Positions 52,301 to 54,740 of a DNA stretch of 64,000 nt are shown in pieces (within the stretch, counting starts at the first letter, position 1; every line of letters begins with the position of its first letter). This DNA is from Temnopleurus reevesii (Eukaryota > Echinodermata > Echinoidea > Temnopleuroida > Temnopleuridae). The position numbers and the translations under genes were made by a program. The notes under the pieces were generated by a model that made no database searches, was not told the origin of the DNA, and was given only the letters and a program-made list of their open reading frames with translations. The stretch covers positions 62,093 to 126,092 of the forward strand of contig BQKZ01000495.1 of the NCBI GenBank assembly GCA_036244855.1, in the 5' to 3' direction.

Positions 52301-54740
52301 GAAAGGTTACTTATATATCTATTTTGAACATTTTCCTAATATGTTTCTGCTTTCTAATTTTTTTATATATAAAATATGGTAAAAATTAAGAAATGCACAG
52401 AAATAATGTTGTCCAACTTACCCACATAAGAAATAAAATTCATTGGACAGCACAACATTCTGGAGGCTGAAGCAACCACCTACAGCCAATTTCCAACTCT
52501 TTGGAATAAAAAATTCAAGATCTTTGAAATCACTTTGATCATAAGTCTTTGGCATTGTTACTCATGTCATTAATTCTTAAAACAGAAATATAGATTTTAT
52601 GGATGCTTATTTATTTGTGTTTTTCTGTTTCTAATTTGTAGGTGTGTCGATGGATGGACAGGAGAAAATTGTGGAGCTCAGCAACTCAAACAAAAAGGAC
52701 TGAGTAAGTTTTGACTTGTCATAATACTTCTCATACACGCATGCATAAATGAACATGCGAATGTAAAAACTTTATTATATATGAATATGTTTTCATAGAT
52801 AATGTAGCAGTCTAAGGAAAAATGTTTTTAACAAATCCTCTATATGTTGATAGAAAATAGGTAATCATGATAAAAAAGGACTGTGATATTTTCTCTTTCA
52901 TGTGGACATTGAATACACTTTTTGCCAATGACAATAGGCATTATTAACAATAACTCACAATTATCTTGATATCTTGATATCCAACAATATGCACTGGAAA
53001 ATTATATCGCGGGTGTCATTCATTCTTAGATATTAGATATTCCCCTTTTTGCATCATTAGAGACGCTCTGGGCCTCCTCACAGAAACATTTACCCCATGG
53101 CGTGATGTGAATAAGATTTCAGGAATGAACAAAATAGACATAAAACAGCAAACTTTGTCAATCGAAAAAGCAAAAATGCATAACCAAAAATTTAATTGAA
53201 TAAAAAAACATGCCCAGTTCATAATGGATATTCCTATGTCTCACTCAGTGGTTTTGAGATTTAAGGTGATGGCAAGAATTGATTTAGTAATTCATTCAAT
53301 TTTCCTCTTGAATGTGATCTTCATTGTACATTGTTTTGTCTTTTTAGATGCTGGGGCAACAGCTGGTATAGCAGTAGGATGTGCCATTGTGGTGCTGATC
53401 GTAGCAATCGTAATCTTCCTCATCATTAGGAAGAGAACAGGGTAAGAATTATAAGAAACGTTCTCACTCTTGAAGAATTCTCATATTTTATTCTCTTTGC
53501 AGAGGTGCAAACCTGCTAGATTTATGTAATATAAATATATTGTGGATTATTAAAATATAAATGTACATGGAAAAAAAAGAATGCATGAATCTTATGATCA
53601 TTCAAATGTTGTAAAAACGTACTCTAAGTTATTATGTCATTTTTGTCACATTTTGAAGAAAAGAAGATTTTTTAGTTTTATGTAAATTCCTTCCAAAGAG
53701 TGAAGTAAATTCTCAATAAGTGATAGATGCATGATCATTCTTTTCTTTGTATTATTTTCATAAAATAATTCTGATTCTGTACCTTGTCTTATTCTAGTGT
53801 CATCAAAACACCTAAAGCGGAAGGTCATGTCACATACAGAACTGGAACCAATGTTGAACTTCCATTCCAAGCCCATGTAAGTTAAACTACATCTATTTAA
53901 TTGGATGAATGCACCATTTAACATTGTGTTAATTTCAGATAATTTTGATGTTTGTTTTATACCTCCCTAATTTAGTTCTGATCTTGAATTATTTTTGTTT
54001 ACCCCACAGTTACACTTGTTGTCAAACCTGTATTTGTAGGAATTATGTATAATATTACACCCCCACCATGAAGCTTGTATTTTTCAGAAATCTTATTTCT
54101 GGTTTTTATGCTTTGGGATCATGTGAAAATGCTTCTGATCGTTTAATCATAACAATTTATTGTTGAAAAAATAAAATCATACCTGATTTATCAGCAGAAT
54201 AAATTATACTATCAAACATGGTGATGAAATTGAATAATGTAGCAATTATACTTACATTTTCTCATTAATATCTATCTCTGTATACAGGATTACCCAGACA
54301 ATGCTGCATTTGAGAATCCCATCTTTGCCAATATGAACGGCAACATGAATGAGAATATTTACATGAATGATGACGAGCTTGCTGCTGAGGGATATTATGA
54401 CGAGCAGTATGACCCGAACTATGACCCTAACACTGGATTCACAAAACCACCTTTGACCTCTGACCCTCACGATGCTCTTTATATCGAACCTGAGAAGATG
54501 GGTGTGCCGGAGGGAGGGATTGATGCGTCTGCGATCCCCCCTCCCCCTGACGATCTACCGCCGCCCCCTCCTGAGCTTCAGCTGGATGTGGAAATGAACG
54601 GACAGGCTCGGATGGTCCCCCTCCCTGAAATGGACCTGGTGACCCCGCCCACATCACCAACGTTCAGTCCGTCTGAAGGAGAAGGGGATCGTAATACGCT
54701 AGTGTTTTGTGATAGTGGGGAGGGAGAAGTGGAGGCGTGA
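9321..54740 (+). CDS. Large LDL-receptor-family endocytic receptor with two propellers (Yolkless/VgR-like)
   Basis: Forty-three exons join in frame, except for one internal TGA, into about 2,091 residues. Order: signal peptide 1-25, EGF 27-68, LDLa 1-10 (69-486), EGF 487-527, Ca-binding EGF 528-571, YWTD propeller 1 (572-834), EGF, LDLa 11-21 to 1326, EGF to 1368, extra LDLa and EGF to 1451, Ca-binding EGF to 1495, propeller 2 (1496-1784), two EGFs to about 1880, transmembrane helix about 1889-1911, cytoplasmic tail to 2091. LDLa modules bind basic ligands through calcium-caged acidic residues (CDGxxDCxDxSDE is visible in most). Propellers release ligand in endosomes. Two LDLa clusters each followed by one propeller match insect vitellogenin receptors, which have fewer modules (5 and 8), whereas LRP1 and LRP2 are more than twice as long. 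The N-terminal EGF is unusual. Most module exons are phase 1-1. Introns not listed separately hold only AT-rich DNA and repeats. Confidence 0.85.
11237..11416. repeat. Diverged copy of the 14877-15107 element
   Basis: Shares CTTGCCCGAG, ATATAGCAACAAGTA, ATACCACG and CATAAATTTGAAT in the same order and spacing as the element at 14877-15107. Its ends are degraded. Confidence 0.5.
12689..12946. repeat. DNA-transposon-like repeat, CAGTCAAACCTGTCTA ends
   Basis: Terminal inverted repeats CAGTCAAACCTGTCTA and TAGACAGGTTTGACTG flanked by TA on both sides. The inside holds tandem ~75-bp units (GTGGCCACTGTAGACAGGTG, then GGTTCTATAACATGCA). A second copy lies at 32264-32442. Confidence 0.8.
14877..15107. 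repeat. MITE with AGGCGGGTTTAC ends
   Basis: Ends ATAGGCGGGTTTAC and GTAAACCCGCCTAT are perfect inverted repeats 230 bp apart. It lies about 140 bp upstream of exon 2. Confidence 0.7.
15247..15372 (+). CDS. Receptor exon 2: EGF-like module
   Basis: Six cysteines in the EGF pattern typical of LRP proteins ([12 protein letters not shown]...CSC...C). Acceptor TTTCAG, donor GTAAGT, phase 1-1. An EGF ahead of the first LDLa module is uncommon in this family. Confidence 0.85.
15818..15897 (+). pseudogene. Broken copy of exon 3 (LDLa 1), 5' part only
   Basis: Nearly identical to the first ~75 bp of exon 3 and to the intron before it, keeping its acceptor (CCAACAG). The frame hits TGA at 15895-15897 and no donor follows. 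Part of a ~180-bp direct tandem duplication (about 15727-15906 and 15907-16080). Confidence 0.85.
15998..16132 (+). CDS. Receptor exon 3: LDLa module 1
   Basis: [16 protein letters not shown] then [13 protein letters not shown] give the six-cysteine LDLa pattern with calcium-cage acids. Acceptor CCATCAG, donor GTATGT, phase 1-1. Confidence 0.9.
16948..17070 (+). CDS. Receptor exon 4: LDLa module 2
   Basis: [14 protein letters not shown] then [13 protein letters not shown]. Donor GTAAGT at 17071, phase 1-1. This exon is the parent of the partial copies at 17186-17911. Confidence 0.9.
17071..18115 (+). repeat. Tandem array of ~220-bp units: LDLa exon 3' half plus MITE half
   Basis: Four further copies of the last ~65 bp of exon 4 occur at 17186-17253, 17398-17460, 17626-17694 and 17847-17911. 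Each is followed by a hairpin-rich segment (CATAAAGCTGTTCGTAGATC, then CGAACGACTGGTGACC and its complement). Unit spacings are about 212, 228 and 221 bp. Copies keep donors GTAAGT, GTAAGT, GTGAGT and a degraded GATAAG, but lack the first cysteines. Only the 17398 copy has an acceptor-like CATAG just ahead. The array ends at 18115 with the other end of the MITE (ACGAACAGCTATATGAAAT). Confidence 0.85.
18446..18568 (+). CDS. Receptor exon 5: LDLa module 3
   Basis: [14 protein letters not shown] then [15 protein letters not shown]. Acceptor ACTAG, donor GTAAGT, phase 1-1. The calcium-cage region is slightly unusual (MASDE in place of SDE). Confidence 0.88.
18648..19256. repeat. Large inverted-repeat (foldback) element
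   Basis: Ends AAAGGGGAATCAACCCC and GGGGTTGATTCCCCTTT. Arms of about 200 bp pair (for example CATATGAACAAACT with AGTTTGTTCATTTG, and AACATCGACGGAATC with GATTCTGTCGATGTT) around an AT-rich spacer. Total about 610 bp. Confidence 0.8.
20366..20491 (+). CDS. Receptor exon 6: LDLa module 4
   Basis: [15 protein letters not shown] then [13 protein letters not shown]. Acceptor ACTACAG, donor GTAAGT, phase 1-1. Confidence 0.9.
20691..20794 (+). repeat. Perfect 51-bp direct repeat flanking an N
   Basis: Copies 20691-20741 and 20744-20794 (starting GATTTTTGTGGTCCTGCGGG) are identical and separated only by C and N (20743). This is the pattern of two contig ends whose overlap was not merged. Confidence 0.85.
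21605..21773. repeat. MITE-like palindrome
   Basis: Arms CCCGGGGCTAGTCCAAAGG ... GTGGTTGTTACACCT pair imperfectly with AGGTGAAACAACCACC ... CGGACAATCCCAGGG around a ~30-bp loop. Confidence 0.7.
22040..22162 (+). CDS. Receptor exon 7: LDLa module 5
   Basis: [14 protein letters not shown] then [13 protein letters not shown]. Acceptor TTACAG, donor GTAAGA, phase 1-1. NDDE replaces the usual NSDE. Confidence 0.9.
22901..23026 (+). CDS. Receptor exon 8: LDLa module 6
   Basis: [14 protein letters not shown] then [13 protein letters not shown]. Acceptor GTCTAG, donor GTAAGA, phase 1-1. Confidence 0.9.
23784..23918 (+). CDS. Receptor exon 9: LDLa module 7
   Basis: [19 protein letters not shown] then [13 protein letters not shown]. 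The loop between cysteines 2 and 3 has about six extra basic and polar residues. Acceptor TTCACAG, donor GTAAGT, phase 1-1. Confidence 0.88.
23929..24090. repeat. MITE, TATAGTGCAAGTCAGAATTC ends
   Basis: Arms CAAGTCAGAATTCTTTGCTA and TAGCAATGAATTCTGACTTG pair, as do TATCACTATAATGCTCAG and CTGAGCTTTATAGTGAT. A half copy lies at about 34810-34873. Confidence 0.75.
24898..25066. repeat. MITE, family A
   Basis: Ends GGAGGTGCTTCACCAAG and CTTGGTGAAACACCTCC. The interior matches the 5282 copy. Confidence 0.8.
25261..25380 (+). CDS. Receptor exon 10: LDLa module 8
   Basis: [14 protein letters not shown] then [13 protein letters not shown]. Acceptor TTTTGCAG, donor GTAAGT, phase 1-1. Confidence 0.9.
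25901..26130. repeat. Large palindromic MITE
   Basis: Left arm AGGACTCTGTTTTCTAATGT ... AACCACAGATTATCTT pairs with AAGATAATCTGTGGTT ... ATTAGAACACAGAGTCCT. Both arms are about 100 bp and nearly complementary, around a centre of TACCCCTCTGATC and its partner. Confidence 0.8.
26203..26322 (+). CDS. Receptor exon 11: LDLa module 9
   Basis: [15 protein letters not shown] then [13 protein letters not shown]. Acceptor CTACAG, donor GTAAGT, phase 1-1. Confidence 0.9.
26877..27062 (+). pseudogene. Broken copies of exon 12 (LDLa 10)
   Basis: 26877-26947 repeats the start of exon 12 (acceptor TTGCAG kept; [15 protein letters not shown]) and then stops at TAA 26945-26947. Two short pieces of the middle of exon 12 follow (AGCTTGTTTGCAATGAAGAG near 26949 and CAGCTTGTATGCAATGAAGA near 27024). 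No full module can be formed. Confidence 0.8.
27078..27200 (+). CDS. Receptor exon 12: LDLa module 10
   Basis: [14 protein letters not shown] then [13 protein letters not shown]. Acceptor TTTACAG, donor GTAAGT, phase 1-1. GLDE in place of NSDE weakens the usual calcium-cage signature. Confidence 0.88.
27861..27983 (+). CDS. Receptor exon 13: EGF module with in-frame TGA at a cysteine position
   Basis: The frame reads [22 protein letters not shown], then TGA (27938-27940), then [13 protein letters not shown]. The family pattern requires cysteine at the TGA, so TGC or TGT became TGA by one base. Acceptor TTTCCAG and donor GTAAGA are intact, phase 1-1, 123 nt. Skipping the exon keeps frame. Sequencing error, a null allele, a skipped relic exon and recoding are all open. 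Confidence 0.8.
28024..28185. repeat. MITE, family A, diverged
   Basis: Ends CCGGTGTTTTACCAA and TTGGTGAAACACCTCCC. The interior is diverged but keeps ACAAGAACTG and CAGTC. Confidence 0.65.
28264..28432. repeat. MITE-like inverted repeat
   Basis: Left arm TATCCCAATATGGAATAAAC ... CTGATTGATGCGTTTCC pairs with GGAAATGCTTTGTCAATCAG ... TCCATATTGGGATA. Confidence 0.75.
28987..29118 (+). CDS. Receptor exon 14: calcium-binding EGF
   Basis: [15 protein letters not shown] then [13 protein letters not shown]. The IDEC start and the aromatic after the third cysteine group mark a calcium-binding EGF, which normally precedes a YWTD propeller. Phase 1-1. Confidence 0.9.
29450..29708 (+). CDS. Receptor exon 15: YWTD propeller 1, blades 1-2
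   Basis: Begins [20 protein letters not shown], then [20 protein letters not shown] (a YWTD-variant blade). The end SVDWVGR is the normal link between blades. Phase 1 in, 2 out. Higher GC than neighbouring DNA. Confidence 0.88.
29878..30167 (-). mobile_element. tRNA-derived SINE
   Basis: Same family as 4800-5072: minus-strand box A and box B near 30099-30160 (complement of GGATTCGAACCTACGACCC), body, and AGCGC/ATT tail at the left end. Confidence 0.8.
30487..30615 (+). CDS. Receptor exon 16: YWTD propeller 1, blade 3
   Basis: [19 protein letters not shown] followed by [10 protein letters not shown]. Acceptor ATTACAG, donor GTAAGA, phase 2-2. Confidence 0.9.
31249..31419 (+). CDS. Receptor exon 17: YWTD propeller 1, blades 4-5
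   Basis: [20 protein letters not shown], then [19 protein letters not shown], the classic LRP signature. Acceptor TGTGTAG, donor GTAAGT, phase 2-2. Confidence 0.92.
31496..31925 (+). mobile_element. tRNA-derived SINE interrupted by a MITE
   Basis: The head starts with GGCGTAGTGGTTGTGACTC. After a 157-bp MITE, box B resumes (GGGTTCGAATCCC, about 31704-31716), followed by the usual body and tail ending in ATT repeats. Confidence 0.8.
31536..31692. repeat. MITE, GGGGGTGTTGCTCAAA ends, TAA target duplication
   Basis: Perfect ends GGGGGTGTTGCTCAAA and TTTGAGCAACACCCCC flanked by TAA (31533-31535 and 31693-31695). A 3-bp TAA/TTA duplication is typical of PIF/Harbinger elements. Relatives: 32665, 34227 and 45022. 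Confidence 0.8.
32264..32442. repeat. Repeat with CAGTCAAA ends (as at 12689)
   Basis: Ends CAGTCAAATCTGTCTA and GTAGACAGGTTTTACTG enclose GTGGCCACT-type units. Shorter and diverged copy. Confidence 0.75.
32665..32780. repeat. MITE (GGGGGTGTTG family) next to a splice acceptor
   Basis: Ends GGAGGTGTTGCTACAAAAT and TTTTGAACAACACCCCC. It stops 20 bp before the end of the intron whose AG is at 32799-32800. Confidence 0.7.
32801..33030 (+). CDS. Receptor exon 18: YWTD propeller 1, last blade
   Basis: [12 protein letters not shown], then [20 protein letters not shown] and RRVDK, the usual closing blade. Phase 2 in, 1 out (donor GTGAGT). Confidence 0.88.
33843..34091 (+). CDS. Receptor exon 19: EGF plus LDLa module 11
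   Basis: [14 protein letters not shown]...CACPDSYTL is the EGF that closes propeller 1. [14 protein letters not shown] then [13 protein letters not shown] is LDLa 11. Two modules share one exon, suggesting intron loss. Phase 1-1. Confidence 0.92.
34227..34393. repeat. MITE (GGGGGTGTTG family), diverged
   Basis: Ends GGGAGTGCTGCTCAAAA and TTTTGAGCAACAACC, with the family interior GATGCGCATGAAACA. Confidence 0.6.
35011..35302 (+). mobile_element. tRNA-derived SINE
   Basis: Box A GTGGTGTAGTGGTC and box B GGTTTGAATCCC; body TTTCCTTCAGCAAGAAATTT; tail GCGCTATATAAATG. An ATT/AGT-rich stretch precedes it. A partial second tail (AGCGCTTAGAGAA) at about 35340-35410 ends at the next exon's acceptor. 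Confidence 0.85.
35420..35536 (+). CDS. Receptor exon 20: LDLa module 12
   Basis: [14 protein letters not shown] then [13 protein letters not shown]. Acceptor CTCACAG, donor GTAAGT, phase 1-1. Confidence 0.9.
35793..35915 (+). CDS. Receptor exon 21: LDLa module 13
   Basis: [14 protein letters not shown] then [13 protein letters not shown]. Acceptor TTTCAG, donor GTAAGT, phase 1-1. Confidence 0.9.
36995..37117 (+). CDS. Receptor exon 22: LDLa module 14
   Basis: [14 protein letters not shown] then [13 protein letters not shown]. Acceptor TTTGTAG, donor GTAAGT, phase 1-1. The preceding intron ends in an ATT-rich stretch. Confidence 0.9.
37175..37408. repeat. MITE-like repeat with CTAACTAGGCTG ends
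   Basis: TAACCCTAACTAGGCTG at the left pairs with CAGCCTTGTTAGGATTA at the right, and GGAGGGG with CCCCTCC just inside. Imperfect. Confidence 0.55.
37854..37976 (+). CDS. Receptor exon 23: LDLa module 15
   Basis: [15 protein letters not shown] then [13 protein letters not shown]. Acceptor TTTACAG, donor GTAAGT, phase 1-1. Parent of the partial copies that follow. Confidence 0.9.
38035..38640 (+). pseudogene. Partial copies of exon 23 (3' half) with its donor and intron start
   Basis: Copies of the last ~70 bp of exon 23 plus the following intron (GTTTCCTAAACGCTAAGG) lie at 38035-38104 (donor GT changed to TT) and 38171-38232 (in-frame TGA). A fourth copy, 38287-38312 and 38581-38640, is split by an insertion. 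Confidence 0.85.
38313..38572. mobile_element. 260-bp insertion with 8-bp target duplication
   Basis: Flanked by TGACTGTA at 38305-38312 and 38573-38580, exactly where the exon-23 relic is interrupted. The insert is G/C-richer than its surroundings and contains GGGGCGTCAAATT-like repeats on both sides. An 8-bp duplication suits hAT-type transposons, but no clear inverted ends were seen. Confidence 0.65.
38742..38858 (+). CDS. Receptor exon 24: LDLa module 16
   Basis: [14 protein letters not shown] then [13 protein letters not shown]. The acceptor is ATGTAG at 38741; a second AG seven bases on would bring an immediate stop. Donor GTACGT, phase 1-1. Confidence 0.9.
39280..39396 (+). CDS. Receptor exon 25: LDLa module 17
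   Basis: [14 protein letters not shown] then [18 protein letters not shown] deviates from the NSDE signature. Acceptor TTGCAG, donor GTGAGT, phase 1-1. Confidence 0.88.
40241..40360 (+). CDS. Receptor exon 26: LDLa module 18
   Basis: [15 protein letters not shown] then [13 protein letters not shown]. Acceptor CTAACAG, donor GTAAGT, phase 1-1. Confidence 0.9.
40866..41129 (+). CDS. Receptor exon 27: LDLa modules 19 and 20
   Basis: [14 protein letters not shown]...[13 protein letters not shown], then [15 protein letters not shown]...[13 protein letters not shown]. Two modules in one exon. The last cysteine codon is split across the intron (T + GT). Phase 1-1. Confidence 0.92.
41753..41875 (+). 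CDS. Receptor exon 28: LDLa module 21
   Basis: [14 protein letters not shown] then [13 protein letters not shown]. The acceptor TTGTCCAG follows a long pyrimidine tract. Phase 1-1. Near-identical to exon 30. Confidence 0.88.
42570..42695 (+). CDS. Receptor exon 29: EGF module
   Basis: [13 protein letters not shown]...[11 protein letters not shown]...C. Acceptor TGTCAG, donor GTGAGT, phase 1-1. Differs from exon 31 only by synonymous changes. Confidence 0.88.
43425..43500 (+). pseudogene. Heavily decayed copy of the calcium-binding EGF exon
   Basis: ATATCGATGAGTGTCTGGA followed, after a deletion, by GTAGCTGCTCCGAGGG: both blocks match exon 32 in the same order. Confidence 0.7.
43562..43660 (+). 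pseudogene. Frameshifted copy of the calcium-binding EGF exon
   Basis: Acceptor ACATTAG kept; reads [17 protein letters not shown] and YECSCS-like sequence, then one extra base shifts the frame to TGA 43651-43653. No donor follows. Counterpart of exon 32. Confidence 0.85.
43738..43860 (+). CDS. Receptor exon 30: duplicate LDLa (copy of module 21)
   Basis: Same sequence as exon 28 except about eight substitutions, mostly silent, with one E-to-D change. It starts 35 bp after an N, and the first ~94 bp after the N are identical to 41719-41812. Acceptor and donor intact, phase 1-1. Either a real extra module or an unmerged assembly overlap. Confidence 0.7.
44327..44452 (+). CDS. Receptor exon 31: duplicate EGF
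   Basis: Same protein as exon 29 with four silent substitutions. Acceptor TTTCAG, donor GTGAGA, phase 1-1. The intron before it is clearly diverged from its counterpart. Confidence 0.72.
44964..45018 (+). pseudogene. Fragment of the calcium-binding EGF exon
   Basis: CCCCAACAGTGTTCAAACAC AAAAGACTCC matches the centre of exon 32 (CAGCAATGTTCAAACACAAA). It is cut short directly beside the MITE at 45022. Confidence 0.7.
45022..45197. repeat. MITE (GGGGGTGTTG family), TTA target duplication
   Basis: Ends GGGGGTGTTGTTCAAAA and TTTTGAACAACACCCC flanked by TTA (45019-45021 and 45198-45200). Confidence 0.8.
45314..45445 (+). CDS. Receptor exon 32: calcium-binding EGF
   Basis: [19 protein letters not shown] and [13 protein letters not shown]. 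Acceptor ACATTAG, donor GTAAGA, phase 1-1. Precedes propeller 2 as expected. Confidence 0.92.
45560..45840 (-). repeat. Interspersed repeat fragment
   Basis: ATTTATATGGCGCC ... GCTCAAGGTGC resembles the tail of the SINE family in reverse, followed by GGAAGGGAATTCCAAGTAG-type sequence. Probably a different repeat sharing that tail. Confidence 0.4.
46207..46480 (+). repeat. GAT/ATG trinucleotide microsatellite
   Basis: About 270 bp of imperfect GAT repeats ending 21 bp before the acceptor of exon 33. Long open frames here in several frames are artefacts of the repeat. Confidence 0.95.
46502..46630 (+). CDS. Receptor exon 33: YWTD propeller 2, first blade
   Basis: [17 protein letters not shown] then [13 protein letters not shown]: the usual propeller opening. 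Acceptor CTTCAG, donor GTAAAG, phase 1-1. Confidence 0.9.
47227..47368 (+). CDS. Receptor exon 34: YWTD propeller 2, blade 2
   Basis: [17 protein letters not shown] then [11 protein letters not shown]. Acceptor CTATAG, donor GTAGGT, phase 1 in, 2 out. Confidence 0.92.
48014..48196 (+). CDS. Receptor exon 35: YWTD propeller 2, blade 3 with basic loop
   Basis: [25 protein letters not shown], then [13 protein letters not shown] and [10 protein letters not shown]. The loop is about 17 residues longer than a normal blade and carries RKKR (48069-48080). Phase 2-2. Confidence 0.92.
48787..49010 (+). CDS. Receptor exon 36: YWTD propeller 2, blades 4-5
   Basis: [20 protein letters not shown], then [20 protein letters not shown] and [10 protein letters not shown]. 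Acceptor TCGTAG, donor GTGAGT, phase 2 in, 1 out. Confidence 0.92.
49643..49831 (+). CDS. Receptor exon 37: YWTD propeller 2, last blade
   Basis: [20 protein letters not shown], then [10 protein letters not shown] and [12 protein letters not shown], the usual closing blade. Phase 1-1. Confidence 0.92.
50455..50650 (+). mobile_element. 5'-truncated SINE
   Basis: Contains only the body (CATTGTGCTGCACTCAACCC) and tail (TATATAAGAACTGC, ATT repeats) of the SINE family; no tRNA head. Confidence 0.75.
50691..50837 (+). CDS. Receptor exon 38: EGF closing propeller 2
   Basis: [16 protein letters not shown]...[11 protein letters not shown]...C. The C1-C2 spacing is shortened, as in many LRP EGFs. Phase 1-1. 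Confidence 0.9.
50891..51375. mobile_element. Decayed Tc1/mariner-like element
   Basis: Ends CAGTTTATTGCGAAAGTTTA-AGACCAC and GTGGTCTTAAACTTTTGC-AAATGACTG are inverted repeats flanked by TA on both sides. The CAGTNNNTTGCAAAAGTTTA style of end is typical of Tc1/mariner. At 485 bp it is too short for an active transposase. A minus-strand stretch ([10 protein letters not shown]) vaguely resembles the transposase helix-turn-helix. Confidence 0.7.
51986..52073 (+). CDS. Receptor exon 39: membrane-proximal EGF, first part
   Basis: A short Pro-rich linker, then [16 protein letters not shown]. Phase 1 in, 2 out; the EGF finishes in the next exon. Confidence 0.88.
52642..52703 (+). CDS. Receptor exon 40: membrane-proximal EGF, second part
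   Basis: [19 protein letters not shown] completes the EGF. Acceptor TTTGTAG, donor GTAAGT, phase 2 in, 1 out. Confidence 0.88.
53348..53441 (+). CDS. Receptor exon 41: transmembrane helix
   Basis: [26 protein letters not shown], then RKRTG: a single helix followed by a basic stop-transfer signal, placing the C-terminus in the cytoplasm. Phase 1 in, 2 out. Confidence 0.92.
53798..53876 (+). CDS. Receptor exon 42: juxtamembrane cytoplasmic part
   Basis: [18 protein letters not shown]. Phase 2 in, 0 out. No known motif. Confidence 0.88.
54288..54740 (+). CDS. Receptor exon 43: cytoplasmic tail and stop
   Basis: Contains FENPIF (54309-54326), matching FxNPxF/Y sites read by Dab- and ARH-type PTB adaptors. 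Also IYMN, acidic tyrosine-rich repeats ([12 protein letters not shown]), two polyproline runs and an acidic end. TGA at 54738-54740. Higher GC than its surroundings. Confidence 0.9.
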   Translation, partial: DYPDNAAFENPIFANMNGNMNENIYMNDDELAAEGYYDEQYDPNYDPNTGFTKPPLTSDPHDALYIEPEKMGVPEGGIDASAIPPPPDDLPPPPPELQLDVEMNGQARMVPLPEMDLVTPPTSPTFSPSEGEGDRNTLVFCDSGEGEVEA

